A DNA stretch of 64,000 nucleotides from Bacteroidaceae bacterium (GTDB taxonomy: Bacteria > Bacteroidota > Bacteroidia > Bacteroidales > Bacteroidaceae), in the NCBI GenBank assembly GCA_017448965.1, contig JAFSKK010000061.1, positions 62,001-126,000 of the forward strand. The letters run 5' to 3'. The notes below the pieces were generated by a model, which did not search any database, was not told the DNA's origin, and worked only from the letters and a program-made list of their open reading frames with translations. The position numbers were made by a program, and so were the translations under genes. Position 1 is the first letter of the stretch, and the number at the start of each line of letters is the position of its first letter. This document shows, one piece after another, positions 27,015 through 35,421 of the stretch.

Positions 27015-30000
27015 TCATTTGCGGTTCTTCAGACGCTCGTAGTGGCGATGCTGGCGGTCGAACTCATCCATGGCCACGTAGGCAACGATGGGTTCGTCCA
27101 GACGGCGATTCAGGCGGTCAAGAACTTCAGAACGGGAAGCATCATCTGTTGCCATGGGGACGGAGGCCATCACTGGCTGCATGGCGGTGGCCACACCATC
27201 AGCCACACTGCCTGGCGTGATGATGGCACGGCTCACATCGGCAGCCGTGAGGGAGCCAATGGTGTTGTTGCGCTGGGCATGGTCGATGAGTCTGAGCACG
27301 GGCAGCACGTTGGGGTTGTTCACCGCCTCATGGTTGGCGACAAACTCACCTTCATGCACGATGCCGGCATTGCGTCGATAGTTCTTTCCACCCGTGAAAC
27401 CACCTGTATAATACTCAGCCGCCTGTGCCTCGGCTTGCTTCTTGATGGTGGCCACCTGAAGCATTCCGGCGGCAACGGCTGCAGCAGCTGCGATGGGGGC
27501 AAGCACGGGACCAGCTGGAATGCCCAAAGCCAACATACAGCCGTATGCCTGGATGGCATTCATGGCGGTGGCGGCAAGGGCTTGGGCTATCTGAATGGCG
27601 GCTTGCTTCTTTGCCTCGCGTTTCTTGATCTTGTTGATTTCCTTCTGCTTCTTTTCCTCCAGTTTCTTGCCGCGCACCGAGTTCTGTCCAGCTGCTTCTA
27701 TCTCTTTGTCATAGCGGGCGGTCACCTTCGCCACTTCGGCATCTGCACACGCCTGAGCAAACTGACTGTAGGAGGACATGAGGGAGGACACCGTGGCATA
27801 GGCTGCCTGTGCCATGGCTTGGAAGTTGGCAAAACGCTGACGGTCGAGCTCCTGAGAGGCGGCATTGTATTCTGCCTGACTAATGAGGTCGGACTGGCGC
27901 AGTTCCTTCAGCTTGGCGTATGCATCAGAGGCTGCTTTCATGTTGTAGGCGGCGGCAGCCAACTGGGTGAAGCCGGAGGAGATTCCTTCGCCTGTGCTTG
28001 ATGGGGTGTCAACGGTCTTAAAGCCGATATTGTCGAGCGTCTGCTTTCCTAACGTCTCTTGTTCCTTCTCACCTTCGCCCTTGTATTTGGAACGTATCTG
28101 ATGCAGCACTTTCTGGCACTCCTCTTCATTGATCAGCTGCTTGGCATGAAGCTGGTCGAGCAGATTGATTTCTTCCTTTTCCCGTTCGGCTGCCGACAGC
28201 GTGAGGTATTTCTTCTTCATGTCGTTGTACTTCTTCAGGAAGGCTTCCTCGCTCTGCTGACGTTGACGCTCTGACTCTTTCTGGTACTCCAACTCGGCAC
28301 GGTTGGCTTCCTCGGGAGTGCCGTCACGACGGAGCAGGTCGGCTTTCTCCTTCAGATACTTCATGGTGATGTCGAGCAGCTGCTGACGGTAGGATTCTTC
28401 GGCTATCTCGCCCTTGGCATAGCGGCTGAAGAGTGCCTTGCGCTCCTCTTCCGTCTCCACATCCAACTGGTTCAGGCTCCAGACTGTCTGGTTCTGCTGC
28501 TGCTTCTGCTGTGCTTCGAGCACTTTCTTGTTCAACTCCAGCCAATGCTCAGAGTTCCGGGCATAGAGGTCGCGCTGACGGGTGTAGAGGTCAACATCCA
28601 GTTGCGCCATCCGCTCTGTGTACTGCCTGTAGTCGATGAGACGGAGGGAGTACTGAGACTGGAGACTGATGCGCATTTCATCGGCTGCTGATTCCATACG
28701 CTTCCGTTTACTCTCATAAGGATCTCCATTGGATGAGGACGGCGTGACGGTCGGAGCCGGATCTGGGGTTACAGTCTTATTCGTGCCAGCGTTGACTACA
28801 TCATCAAACTTTACACCGACCTTTTCTGCCAGCTTCAGCACTTGATCCTGGCGCTTGCCTATGCCTTCAAGGTCTTTTTGCTTTTCAGACACCCAACCTT
28901 GGGCTTCCTCTATATCTGCAGACAGACGGCGGTTGTCCTCCACGAAGCTGTTGTACTGCTTCTTCAACTCCCAGAAGTCAACACCACGCTGCTTGGCAAG
29001 ATTGCTCAAGGCCTCACGTTCTGTGGTACCAGCCTCATACCCAAAAGCTGTCACTGTAGGGCTACCCGCTCCAGTCTTGGAACGATGATCGTAGATATCA
29101 GAGAAGTCGGTATAGTTGGCGCGAAGGACGGACAAGCGGTTACGACGCTTGTAAAGTGCAGACTGCCGGCGGGCAAGACTGTCTTGTGCATCCAGCTCGA
29201 CGGATGCCAGTTTTCCGAGCTTATCTTTCACGGCCTGTGCCATGGCAAGGTTCTTCAGCTCCTGGATATAGTCTTTCACGGCTTTGGTGTTCTCCCTCAC
29301 CACAGTACCCTCCTTGTTCATCTCAACATTGTAGTCGGGAATTATCTTCTTCAGCTGCTCGACAGCGGTGAGCCGGTCAGACAGTGAACGCGTATTGTCA
29401 TGGATGACAGAAGTGAGCACTTTCACTTTCGACACTTCCTCTGCGACAGCCTCGTTCTTCTGACGCTCGATATCACGAATGTCTTTGTTGAGCTGTGCAG
29501 CCTGGCGTTGCTCACGGGTGAGTTCCTTCGTACGTGTCAGAAGGTTGTAGATGACCACGCCAACAGCCGCCAGCGACATGAGGAGCAAGCCCCATGGATT
29601 GACCGCCGTGGCGGCATTTAGGGCTGTCATCTCTGCACGGAGGAGCTTAATCTGACCTGTCATCAGGAAATAAGCGGCACGCAACAGACCAAGCGCCACC
29701 GTCTTGGCGTTCGTCCACAACACTTCTGCCTTATCGAGAGCGATGCTGGCTGCCTTGGCAACGGCATGACGCTTCTGCCAAGCCGTGTCAAGCATGACGG
29801 CAACGGTGTAGGCTCCCAGTACAATGGTGAGCTGAAGGAGCGCTTTCTTGTGAGCAAAGAGATATTCGATGGTGATGTTCAGACCACGGAGAAACACACT
29901 GGTCATCGACAGCAAATGAGAGGCAACGGGACGAAGCTTCTCACCCAACTCCACACTGACATCATGGAAACGCTTCTTGGCTTTATCTAGTCCGGCTTGG

Positions 30001-31352
30001 ACTGTGTTGTTCTGCACGTTGAACTCGTGGGTGACACTGGTGGCATCGGCAAAGGCACGGGTGGCTAGCTCCTGTTGGTCACGCACATCATCGATGTTGG
30101 CAGAGAGGGTGCTGAGCACCTGAACGATGGCGGCACCCGACATCTGCATGTCGCCGAAGAAGGGTGCCAGTTCGTCAAGACTGCCCATATTGGAGAGTGA
30201 CTGGAGGAACTGAAGCAGGGCGGCGTTGGCATCCTCCTTCAACAAACGGGTGAACTCCTGCACGTCCAATCCCGCAAGACGGGCAATCTTGGCAGGATCC
30301 TGATAGAGCTTGACAATGACCTTCTGAAGGGCGGTGGCGCCCTTCTCTGCACTCACCATATTCTTGTCGAGCGTGGCAGCCAAACCCATCACATTCGCTT
30401 GGGCAATGTTAGCCTGGTGCGCTGCACCTGCCAGGCGACCCGTGAAGTCAAGGATGTAAGGCTCGGAGGCGGAGGAGTTCTGTGCCAGTTCGTTAATGGC
30501 GGAACCCGTGGCAAGCATGCCTTCACGAAGACCACGACGTTTATCCTCGCCGAAAAGCTGAGTGAGCTTGCCGATGTTCTTCACGGCATCCCCGCCAAGA
30601 TCCTCTCCCAGCGCCACGTTGATTTTGTCAGCAGCATCGACGAACTCCAGTATCTCCCTCTTCGACTGGATGCCCAGACGACCAGCATCGCCAGCAAGGG
30701 CATTCAGACGTTCACGGGCAGTACGAGTGTCCATCCGCTTCAGGTCGTCGTTCAGTTCACGGACTTCCTGTTTGGTAAGCCCTGTATATTTGATGACCTG
30801 AGCCTCGGCTTCTTCCATGTCGGCAAAGTCCTGCACGGCTTGGCGAATGGTGGTCTTGATGCCAGAAATGGCTTGGACGGCTCCACCAATTGTGGTGGCG
30901 ATCCCCATCCATTTATTGCCAAAGTCAAGCAGCCTATCCTTCAACGACATGGCGGCATCTTGTTCTTCCTTCACTTTCTCGATTTCCTGCTTGGTCTTCC
31001 TGATGGCTTCGGTCAGCACGTCCCACTCCTTGCTGCCACGCTCTATCTTACCAGAGTTCAGTTCGCGGGTCAACTCCTTCACTGTGTTCTTCATGTCCTT
31101 CAGGCTGGAACCGTCGAGGTTGCTCAGCACCTTATCAACCTGCACTGCGCGACTCTGCATCTGCTGAAGCTGACGTTCTGCCTTGTTGATTTCCTTGCCA
31201 TACTCCTTCAGAGCCTTGGGATCACCAGACTCCAGAGCTTTCTTCTGACCCACACGCAGCTGCTCCAGCTTCGTCTTCAGCGAGTCAATTTTCTTGGAGG
31301 CATCCTCGTTGTTGACGAGGAGCTTCACGGTACGGATTTCTTCGTTGTTCAT
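27015..31352 (-). CDS. Phage tail tape measure protein
   Basis: 1445 aa, the longest prophage gene. The N-terminal 160 residues are charged coiled coil. Residues about 190-330 fit the tape-measure core (EEAEAQVIKYTGLTKQEVRELNDDL, LNALAGDAGRLGIQSKREIL, VALGEDLGGDAVKNIGKL). Hydrophobic helices follow (LLQLTIVLGAYTVAVMLDTAW; WGLLLMSLAAVGVVIYNLL), then long coiled coils, and a small-residue-rich stretch near 1300-1330. Tape measures set tail length and help DNA cross the membrane; at roughly 1.5 angstrom per residue this implies a long, siphovirus-type tail (about 200 nm, estimate from the family rule). A -7 element precedes it. Confidence 0.9.
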   Translation of the reverse strand: MNNEEIRTVKLLVNNEDASKKIDSLKTKLEQLRVGQKKALESGDPKALKEYGKEINKAERQLQQMQSRAVQVDKVLSNLDGSSLKDMKNTVKELTRELNSGKIERGSKEWDVLTEAIRKTKQEIEKVKEEQDAAMSLKDRLLDFGNKWMGIATTIGGAVQAISGIKTTIRQAVQDFADMEEAEAQVIKYTGLTKQEVRELNDDLKRMDTRTARERLNALAGDAGRLGIQSKREILEFVDAADKINVALGEDLGGDAVKNIGKLTQLFGEDKRRGLREGMLATGSAINELAQNSSASEPYILDFTGRLAGAAHQANIAQANVMGLAATLDKNMVSAEKGATALQKVIVKLYQDPAKIARLAGLDVQEFTRLLKEDANAALLQFLQSLSNMGSLDELAPFFGDMQMSGAAIVQVLSTLSANIDDVRDQQELATRAFADATSVTHEFNVQNNTVQAGLDKAKKRFHDVSVELGEKLRPVASHLLSMTSVFLRGLNITIEYLFAHKKALLQLTIVLGAYTVAVMLDTAWQKRHAVAKAASIALDKAEVLWTNAKTVALGLLRAAYFLMTGQIKLLRAEMTALNAATAVNPWGLLLMSLAAVGVVIYNLLTRTKELTREQRQAAQLNKDIRDIERQKNEAVAEEVSKVKVLTSVIHDNTRSLSDRLTAVEQLKKIIPDYNVEMNKEGTVVRENTKAVKDYIQELKNLAMAQAVKDKLGKLASVELDAQDSLARRQSALYKRRNRLSVLRANYTDFSDIYDHRSKTGAGSPTVTAFGYEAGTTEREALSNLAKQRGVDFWELKKQYNSFVEDNRRLSADIEEAQGWVSEKQKDLEGIGKRQDQVLKLAEKVGVKFDDVVNAGTNKTVTPDPAPTVTPSSSNGDPYESKRKRMESAADEMRISLQSQYSLRLIDYRQYTERMAQLDVDLYTRQRDLYARNSEHWLELNKKVLEAQQKQQQNQTVWSLNQLDVETEEERKALFSRYAKGEIAEESYRQQLLDITMKYLKEKADLLRRDGTPEEANRAELEYQKESERQRQQSEEAFLKKYNDMKKKYLTLSAAEREKEEINLLDQLHAKQLINEEECQKVLHQIRSKYKGEGEKEQETLGKQTLDNIGFKTVDTPSSTGEGISSGFTQLAAAAYNMKAASDAYAKLKELRQSDLISQAEYNAASQELDRQRFANFQAMAQAAYATVSSLMSSYSQFAQACADAEVAKVTARYDKEIEAAGQNSVRGKKLEEKKQKEINKIKKREAKKQAAIQIAQALAATAMNAIQAYGCMLALGIPAGPVLAPIAAAAAVAAGMLQVATIKKQAEAQAAEYYTGGFTGGKNYRRNAGIVHEGEFVANHEAVNNPNVLPVLRLIDHAQRNNTIGSLTAADVSRAIITPGSVADGVATAMQPVMASVPMATDDASRSEVLDRLNRRLDEPIVAYVAMDEFDRQHRHYERLKNRK

Positions 31353-31381
31353 AAAAAACGTGCTACCTTGGTTTTACGTTC

Positions 31382-31389
31382 CAAAGGTA
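31382..31389 (-). promoter_or_regulatory. -7 element before the tape measure gene
   Basis: TACCTTTG on the minus strand, 29 bp before the ATG at 31352. Confidence 0.55.
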
Positions 31390-31418
31390 ACACGTTCTTA
31401 TGATATGAGAAAAGACGG

Positions 31419-31712
31419 TCAGCAGCCGTACATTTTACGTTCCTGCTTCTCAATCCACCTTTTGCGCTTCTCGCGAGCTTCAGAACTGAAGCCTGGAAAC
31501 TTTCTCCACGCCTCGTCTTCGGGATAGCGCATTGAGAACCAAGACCTGCGCCGGCACTTGTGCACAGCATTCCCATCCACCTCCTTGCGCCACTCCTGAT
31601 AGAAGGGCTTTCGGGAGAAAGCGAAGCGCAGCGCAACCCACACCAGCATGACCAGAATCCATGCCAGAAGTGCGATGCCTACGTAGGTGAGGATGTCGAG
31701 CAATGTTTCCAT
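31419..31712 (-). CDS. Small membrane protein in tail operon
   Basis: 97 aa from METLLDILTY; this ATG is used because a TATCTTTG -7 element lies just upstream at 31732-31739. One long hydrophobic helix (TYVGIALLAWILVMLVWVALRF) is followed by a basic, Trp- and Arg-rich cytoplasmic tail (FYQEWRKEVDG, REKRKRWIEKQERK). The family is not recognised. It is between the small accessory genes and the tape measure, so it may act in the infected cell membrane, but no function is claimed. Confidence 0.55.
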   Translation of the reverse strand: METLLDILTYVGIALLAWILVMLVWVALRFAFSRKPFYQEWRKEVDGNAVHKCRRRSWFSMRYPEDEAWRKFPGFSSEAREKRKRWIEKQERKMYGC

Positions 31713-31731
31713 ATTCGTCAATTTTATGCTG

Positions 31732-31739
31732 CAAAGATA
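31732..31739 (-). promoter_or_regulatory. -7 element of the small membrane protein gene
   Basis: TATCTTTG on the minus strand, about 20 bp before the ATG at 31712. Confidence 0.5.
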
Positions 31740-31835
31740 CATTTTTCTACCGATACTTCCAAAAGGGTTGGGGAAAAACCTGCCGCATCTCACGACGAAG
31801 CAGGGGAAAAATGACTTGTATAGACAAATCAGACA

Positions 31836-32096
31836 TTATACGATACGGTGCTGCTTCACCAGCCAGTACCACTTCTGCCCGTGCAGCTGAAGGGTGAATC
31901 CGTTCTGCCGCATGTAGGTGGTCACCTCCTCGACAGAGAATCCATAGGTGTCTCCGGCATTGACAATGATGTCGGCAGAGGTGAGCATCTGACAGTCGGG
32001 GTCTGACTCCGATGCAGGGTCATACTGAGAGAGCATCAGCTGCAGCAGCTCCTCGCGCAAGGACGGCTGCTGGTTCTGAGCGTTGTCTTTCTTCAT
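31836..32096 (-). CDS. Hypothetical prophage protein, 86 aa
   Basis: 86 aa, acidic in the middle (SQYDPASESDPDCQ), with a C-terminal part (FSVEEVTTYMRQNGFTLQLHG, then WYWLVKQ) that could form a small helix-turn-helix-like or winged fold. No family is recognised. The ATG overlaps the end of the next upstream gene, so it belongs to the small-gene run 32934 to 31836. Confidence 0.5.
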   Translation of the reverse strand: MKKDNAQNQQPSLREELLQLMLSQYDPASESDPDCQMLTSADIIVNAGDTYGFSVEEVTTYMRQNGFTLQLHGQKWYWLVKQHRIV

Positions 32097-32293
32097 GACT
32101 CACCTCCTTTCTTGTAACGGTTAAAAAACGATTCCATCGCCTGAGCACGGTCGATGGCATTGCCTAAAGCCTTGTGAAGTTTGATGGCATCTTCAAGTTC
32201 CATGTTGTCATTCTCGTAGCCATCCATGTAGAGAATGCTAGTCACCTTGCCGTCATCCAACGTGCAAGTGTTCACTTCAAAATTGACATTCAT
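32093..32293 (-). CDS. Hypothetical prophage protein, 66 aa
   Basis: 66 aa, acidic, with two short strands (VNFEVNTCTLDDG, TSILYMDGY) and a helix (ELEDAIKLHKALGNAIDRA). It is preceded by a clear GGAGGT ribosome site, which is unusual for Bacteroidetes, where Shine-Dalgarno use is weak. It is coupled by overlap to the genes on both sides. No family recognised. Confidence 0.5.
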   Translation of the reverse strand: MNVNFEVNTCTLDDGKVTSILYMDGYENDNMELEDAIKLHKALGNAIDRAQAMESFFNRYKKGGES

Positions 32294-32659
32294 GATATAC
32301 CTCCTTTCTGTTGCAAAAATTCTTCTGATACATAGCCAAAGGCGGCTGTCCCTTCGTCATACTCCAGTATGCCGCGGATGCGGAAGAAGTGAATCCGTGC
32401 CGCCACATCCTGGTCTGCCCTCTTGGCATAGAGCGATATCTGCCCCCCTGTCGGTGTCGCTGTAGCACACGTCGATGTGGGCGGTGCTGTTCTTGATGCG
32501 AGACTTCTCCAACAGCAATTCCAGTTTATCGACGAACAGGTCAAGATTGTCCTTGTCATCGAGGAAAGCACACTCATTCACTTTCTGCATCATTTCACAC
32601 ACAGGCTTCAAATACTTGGGGCAGTTGCCCCTCTCGAAATATCCTTCACAGCAAATCAT
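32290..32659 (-). pseudogene. Hypothetical gene split by a frameshift at a G6 run
   Basis: The first frame starts MICCEGYFERGNCPKYL behind a strong AAAGGAGGT site and reads sensibly to CYSDTD. After the run of six G on the minus strand (32443-32448) the sensible sequence continues in another frame: GGQISLYAKRADQ ... RIHFFRIRGILEYDEG, ending at 32290 where the next gene starts. Joined, it would be a protein of about 122 aa. The break is +1 (or -2). It may be a real mutation, a homopolymer sequencing error, slippage-based switching, or programmed frameshifting; the sequence alone cannot decide. Confidence 0.6.
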
Positions 32660-32934
32660 GCCGCACCTCCTTTCTCCCACAGCCCATGGGAACACAGCCC
32701 GGCGAGGGCGAGGAACAGAAGGGTGACGAAGAGGCTGGACGCGGCACCGAAGACCGCCAGCGTGAGGAAGAGGAAGGTGGCGAGGACTCGCAGCACCTGC
32801 AGATGGGTCACTTGCTCCCCCATCAGCGAGGAGCAGAAAGAATTTGTACTTTGCAGCCATCTTGCGATGGCCTCCAGCATGGTCGCCTCATTCGTGAGGC
32901 GGCCAGCATTGAGAGTTGTCTGAATTGGTTTCAT
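32656..32934 (-). CDS. Small membrane protein behind a switch-like leader
   Basis: 92 aa. The N-terminal half is helical and soluble (NEATMLEAIARWLQSTNSF), then one or two hydrophobic helices follow (LRVLATFLFLTLAVFGAASS, FVTLLFLALAGLCSHGLW). No family is recognised. The start codon abuts a 21-bp hairpin in the leader that would hide it. It is the first gene of the small-gene run and overlaps the start of the frameshifted gene by 4 bp. Confidence 0.5.
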   Translation of the reverse strand: MKPIQTTLNAGRLTNEATMLEAIARWLQSTNSFCSSLMGEQVTHLQVLRVLATFLFLTLAVFGAASSLFVTLLFLALAGLCSHGLWEKGGAA

Positions 32935-33196
32935 AACCAGTCATTAGAGTTTAGCATTAAGGGCAAGAAAACGGCTGCCCATTCCCGTGTCGCTAAACTC
33001 CAATGACTGGTTATCGCTCCGAAGAACAAAAGTGTCAAAGTTGGGAAAGGCAGCCGCCTGTATGTATCTATGTCTGTCCGCTGTGATGCGGAAAAGAGGT
33101 CAGGGCACAAAAAAAGCCCGACGATTTCGTGGAGCAGTTAACCGATGCTCATGCGGAGCGGACTGACCGCCATTGGAATTTAGCGATGCAAAGATA
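32935..33196 (-). promoter_or_regulatory. Leader with -7 element and competing helices
   Basis: TATCTTTG at 33189-33196 should start an RNA near 33183. In it, segment B (32992-33012) pairs fully (one G-U) with segment C (32935-32955), which ends against the start codon at 32934. Segment A near the 5' end (33169-33186) is almost the same as C (18-base match region with two mismatches to B), so A and C compete for B. A GGGCA/TGCCC hairpin lies inside the B-C loop. The layout is like a translational switch; the ligand or partner is unknown. Confidence 0.55.
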
Positions 33197-33691
33197 GGGA
33201 GAAGTTTTGGAATGAACAAAGAAAAAGGCAGAAAAATTTGGGGAATGGCAAACTTTTTCAGAATTGCAGACTATTTATAATTGAAAAGGGGAAATAAATA
33301 TGGAAACGCTTAAATGAAGAAAAGGCGCTTCAGGAGGGGTGAAAGACTTATATGTGATTATGACTAAAAAAAATAAATGGAGGACACAGCGAATAATAGT
33401 AACTGTCCTCAAGTACGCAAGTGCGTTCATCAACATCGTTCAACTGGTTCAATTCTTCATGGGTTGAAACAGCTGACACCGTTTGATTTGTTCTAACACT
33501 ACACGAAAGAACCGCCAGCAGCTCCACGTGAACTGCTGGCGGTTTTGTTGTTCTTTCCTGAAATGAAGAAGGGAGTACTTTACACTTCCTCCATCTGGTT
33601 AATAACTCACTTTACTTTCTCTTGTTTCTCCGAAGTTTGCTTAAAGCTATCCTTCGGTGTCATTTTCTAAAGGTCTCATAATTTAAGTTTT
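33197..33691. other. Non-coding gap with one terminator
   Basis: About 500 bp with no credible gene. It is AT-rich at 33200-33480, holds the hairpin terminator at 33510-33546, and otherwise shows nothing I can name. Confidence 0.5.
33510..33546. terminator. Terminator after the moron gene
   Basis: AACCGCCAGCAG / CTGCTGGCGGTT hairpin, with TTTTGTTG on the plus side and CTTTCG on the minus side. It would stop leftward transcripts from the 310-aa gene. Confidence 0.7.
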
Positions 33692-34624
33692 TTATAATGT
33701 CCGCAAGACGAAGGTATATCCCTGCCTTGGCAAGACGATTCCTTTATACTGTTTACTTATACTATCCGGAACTATTCCATCCTCGAAATCACCTTGAGTG
33801 CCACGTGCCGTAAATATCGCCTCTATTCCCTCCGGCAAATATAGTGCTACACTCAAGTTATTCACAATATACTTTGCTCTGAAGCCTATATAATAATCTG
33901 TGGCGATACTGTATATTTTCTCTCTGATATATTTTATCTCATATCTTTCCGAGCCTTTCAGATTTATTATTCTCTCCTCGCATGTGTCACCATGGTCTTC
34001 TGATTGAACAGGTTCTTTTATCTCCTGACTTTCTCCATTGACGGTAAAAGAAAGAATCCTCTCTTGGTACTCATCACCATCCTTCACCCTCGTCCACGTC
34101 TTCAATGGGTATTCTACATTTTTCGCCTTGCTTTCCGCTACAAGTTCGAAGGATGTAGTGTCTGTCACCTTAATCAGATGTCTATCTCTGTCATACCATT
34201 CTACTTTTGTATAAACAGTATAGTTGTTGTAGAAACTTACCACATCATCTGGGAAATACCTTTTCAATGCTTGAAGAAAATCATCATGAATGGCAGGGAA
34301 CTTATTTTTGAACATTTGTTTGGATGCCCTATTCCATAACTCTTCCAAATCGTTCCGTTTCTGAAGATGTTCTTCCATGTACACAATCTCCCGCAAATCC
34401 TGCTTGAAAATCCCCAACATCTTCGCTATGTTAGTAAAATAACCAAGGATAACACCAATAACAAAAATGTCACCTATCTTGATAAAAATTTCCCGCCATA
34501 CAGAATCTTCGGCAAAAACACCTATATAGGCAATAGCATAAAACGCCACACCTACAATCAGCATAATCCACGGAGATGCCACTATCAACGTGAAAAAAGA
34601 GAATATGTTATTTATCCGCTTCAT
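33692..34624 (-). CDS. Accessory 2-TM membrane protein (moron)
   Basis: 310 aa. Two N-terminal hydrophobic helices (about 8-33 and 45-66: PWIMLIVGVAFYAIAYIGVF, IFVIGVILGYFTNIAKML) are followed by a helical linker (EEHLQKRNDLEELWNRASK) and a beta-rich cytoplasmic part to the end. The base composition is plainly more AT-rich than the flanking structural genes. It has its own -7 element and is flanked by terminators on both sides, the classic layout of a prophage moron. The 2-TM plus beta-rich plan recalls membrane effectors of anti-phage systems (2TM beta-rich effectors such as Cap15 in CBASS), but no cyclase is present and no family is recognised. A role in superinfection exclusion or lysogenic conversion is inference. 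Confidence 0.6.
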   Translation of the reverse strand: MKRINNIFSFFTLIVASPWIMLIVGVAFYAIAYIGVFAEDSVWREIFIKIGDIFVIGVILGYFTNIAKMLGIFKQDLREIVYMEEHLQKRNDLEELWNRASKQMFKNKFPAIHDDFLQALKRYFPDDVVSFYNNYTVYTKVEWYDRDRHLIKVTDTTSFELVAESKAKNVEYPLKTWTRVKDGDEYQERILSFTVNGESQEIKEPVQSEDHGDTCEERIINLKGSERYEIKYIREKIYSIATDYYIGFRAKYIVNNLSVALYLPEGIEAIFTARGTQGDFEDGIVPDSISKQYKGIVLPRQGYTFVLRTL

Positions 34625-34665
34625 CGGATAGAGGTTAAAAATATTAGTTTATAAACTTTCGGCTA

Positions 34666-34673
34666 CAAAGATA
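34666..34673 (-). promoter_or_regulatory. Moron promoter -7 element
   Basis: TATCTTTG on the minus strand, 42 bp before the ATG at 34624. Confidence 0.6.
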
Positions 34674-34925
34674 CGTCCTTTTTTCTCTTCCTCACGTCTT
34701 TTTATCCCGAAAACACGTTTTTTTAACGCTTTTTCAGTCATTTTTCATTGTTTTTATACACTTTTGCGAAAAAAACGTAACAAGTTTGTGTAAAAAACAT
34801 ATTGGGTTTGCGAAAGTTTTTTCGATTTAGGGGAAACCTGTTGGTGGGTCGGGAGGGTTTGACTATCTTTGTCGATGTTTTTCCACATGTAACATCAATT
34901 CTTTCTTCATTTCTCATAAGCAAAT

Positions 34926-34968
34926 ATGAAAGAGCATCGCCCATGGTTGTGAAACCGTGGGCGATGTG
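34926..34968 (-). terminator. Terminator of the portal operon
   Basis: CATCGCCCACGGTT / AACCATGGGCGATG stem with a 4-nt loop, followed on the minus strand by CTCTTTCATATTT. It lies 36 bp after the stop of the 138-aa gene. The rest of 34674-34925 is AT-rich and shows no gene. Confidence 0.75.
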
Positions 34969-35004
34969 CTTGGTGTATGGACGGTGTATGGCGGTGTAGG
35001 ACTG

Positions 35005-35421
35005 TCACTGCTCGACGACGGCCAATAGGGGCATGGCTGACGTGAGCTCAACAGTGAGGGTGACTGCGGAGCGTTCGCCTGGACGGTCGGCACGGCGGTC
35101 TTGCTGGGTGATGAGGGGGAAGGGACGCTGACCGCCACCTATCAGATAGCTCATGCCGCTGGCAGTGGTGGCCACTACACAGGAACGAGGAGGAACCGCG
35201 ACGCGCTCTGCCAACGTGGCGGTGAGCTTGATGGCGTGGATGCGCTCGCCCTGCTGCATGGAATCGGTGTCTTCGAGGGCGGAGAGCCCCACCGTGCAGA
35301 GTGCCATAAGGGGTGCCGAGGAGGGCATATAGACCAGCTCCGTTGTGGGAGCCACGACACACTGCTGAAGGATGGTCTGTTCGCTGATGAGCGACACACC
35401 TATGATATTGGGTACTTTCAT
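35005..35421 (-). CDS. Small phage structural protein
   Basis: 138 aa, beta-rich with no signal peptide (TTELVYMPSSAPLMALC, RIHAIKLTATLAER, SAVTLTVELTSAMPLL). It overlaps the portal gene end by 4 bp, so the two are co-translated. Proteins at this place are usually head decoration or neck parts; no family is recognised and the role is positional only. It is the last gene before the operon terminator. Confidence 0.5.
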   Translation of the reverse strand: MKVPNIIGVSLISEQTILQQCVVAPTTELVYMPSSAPLMALCTVGLSALEDTDSMQQGERIHAIKLTATLAERVAVPPRSCVVATTASGMSYLIGGGQRPFPLITQQDRRADRPGERSAVTLTVELTSAMPLLAVVEQ

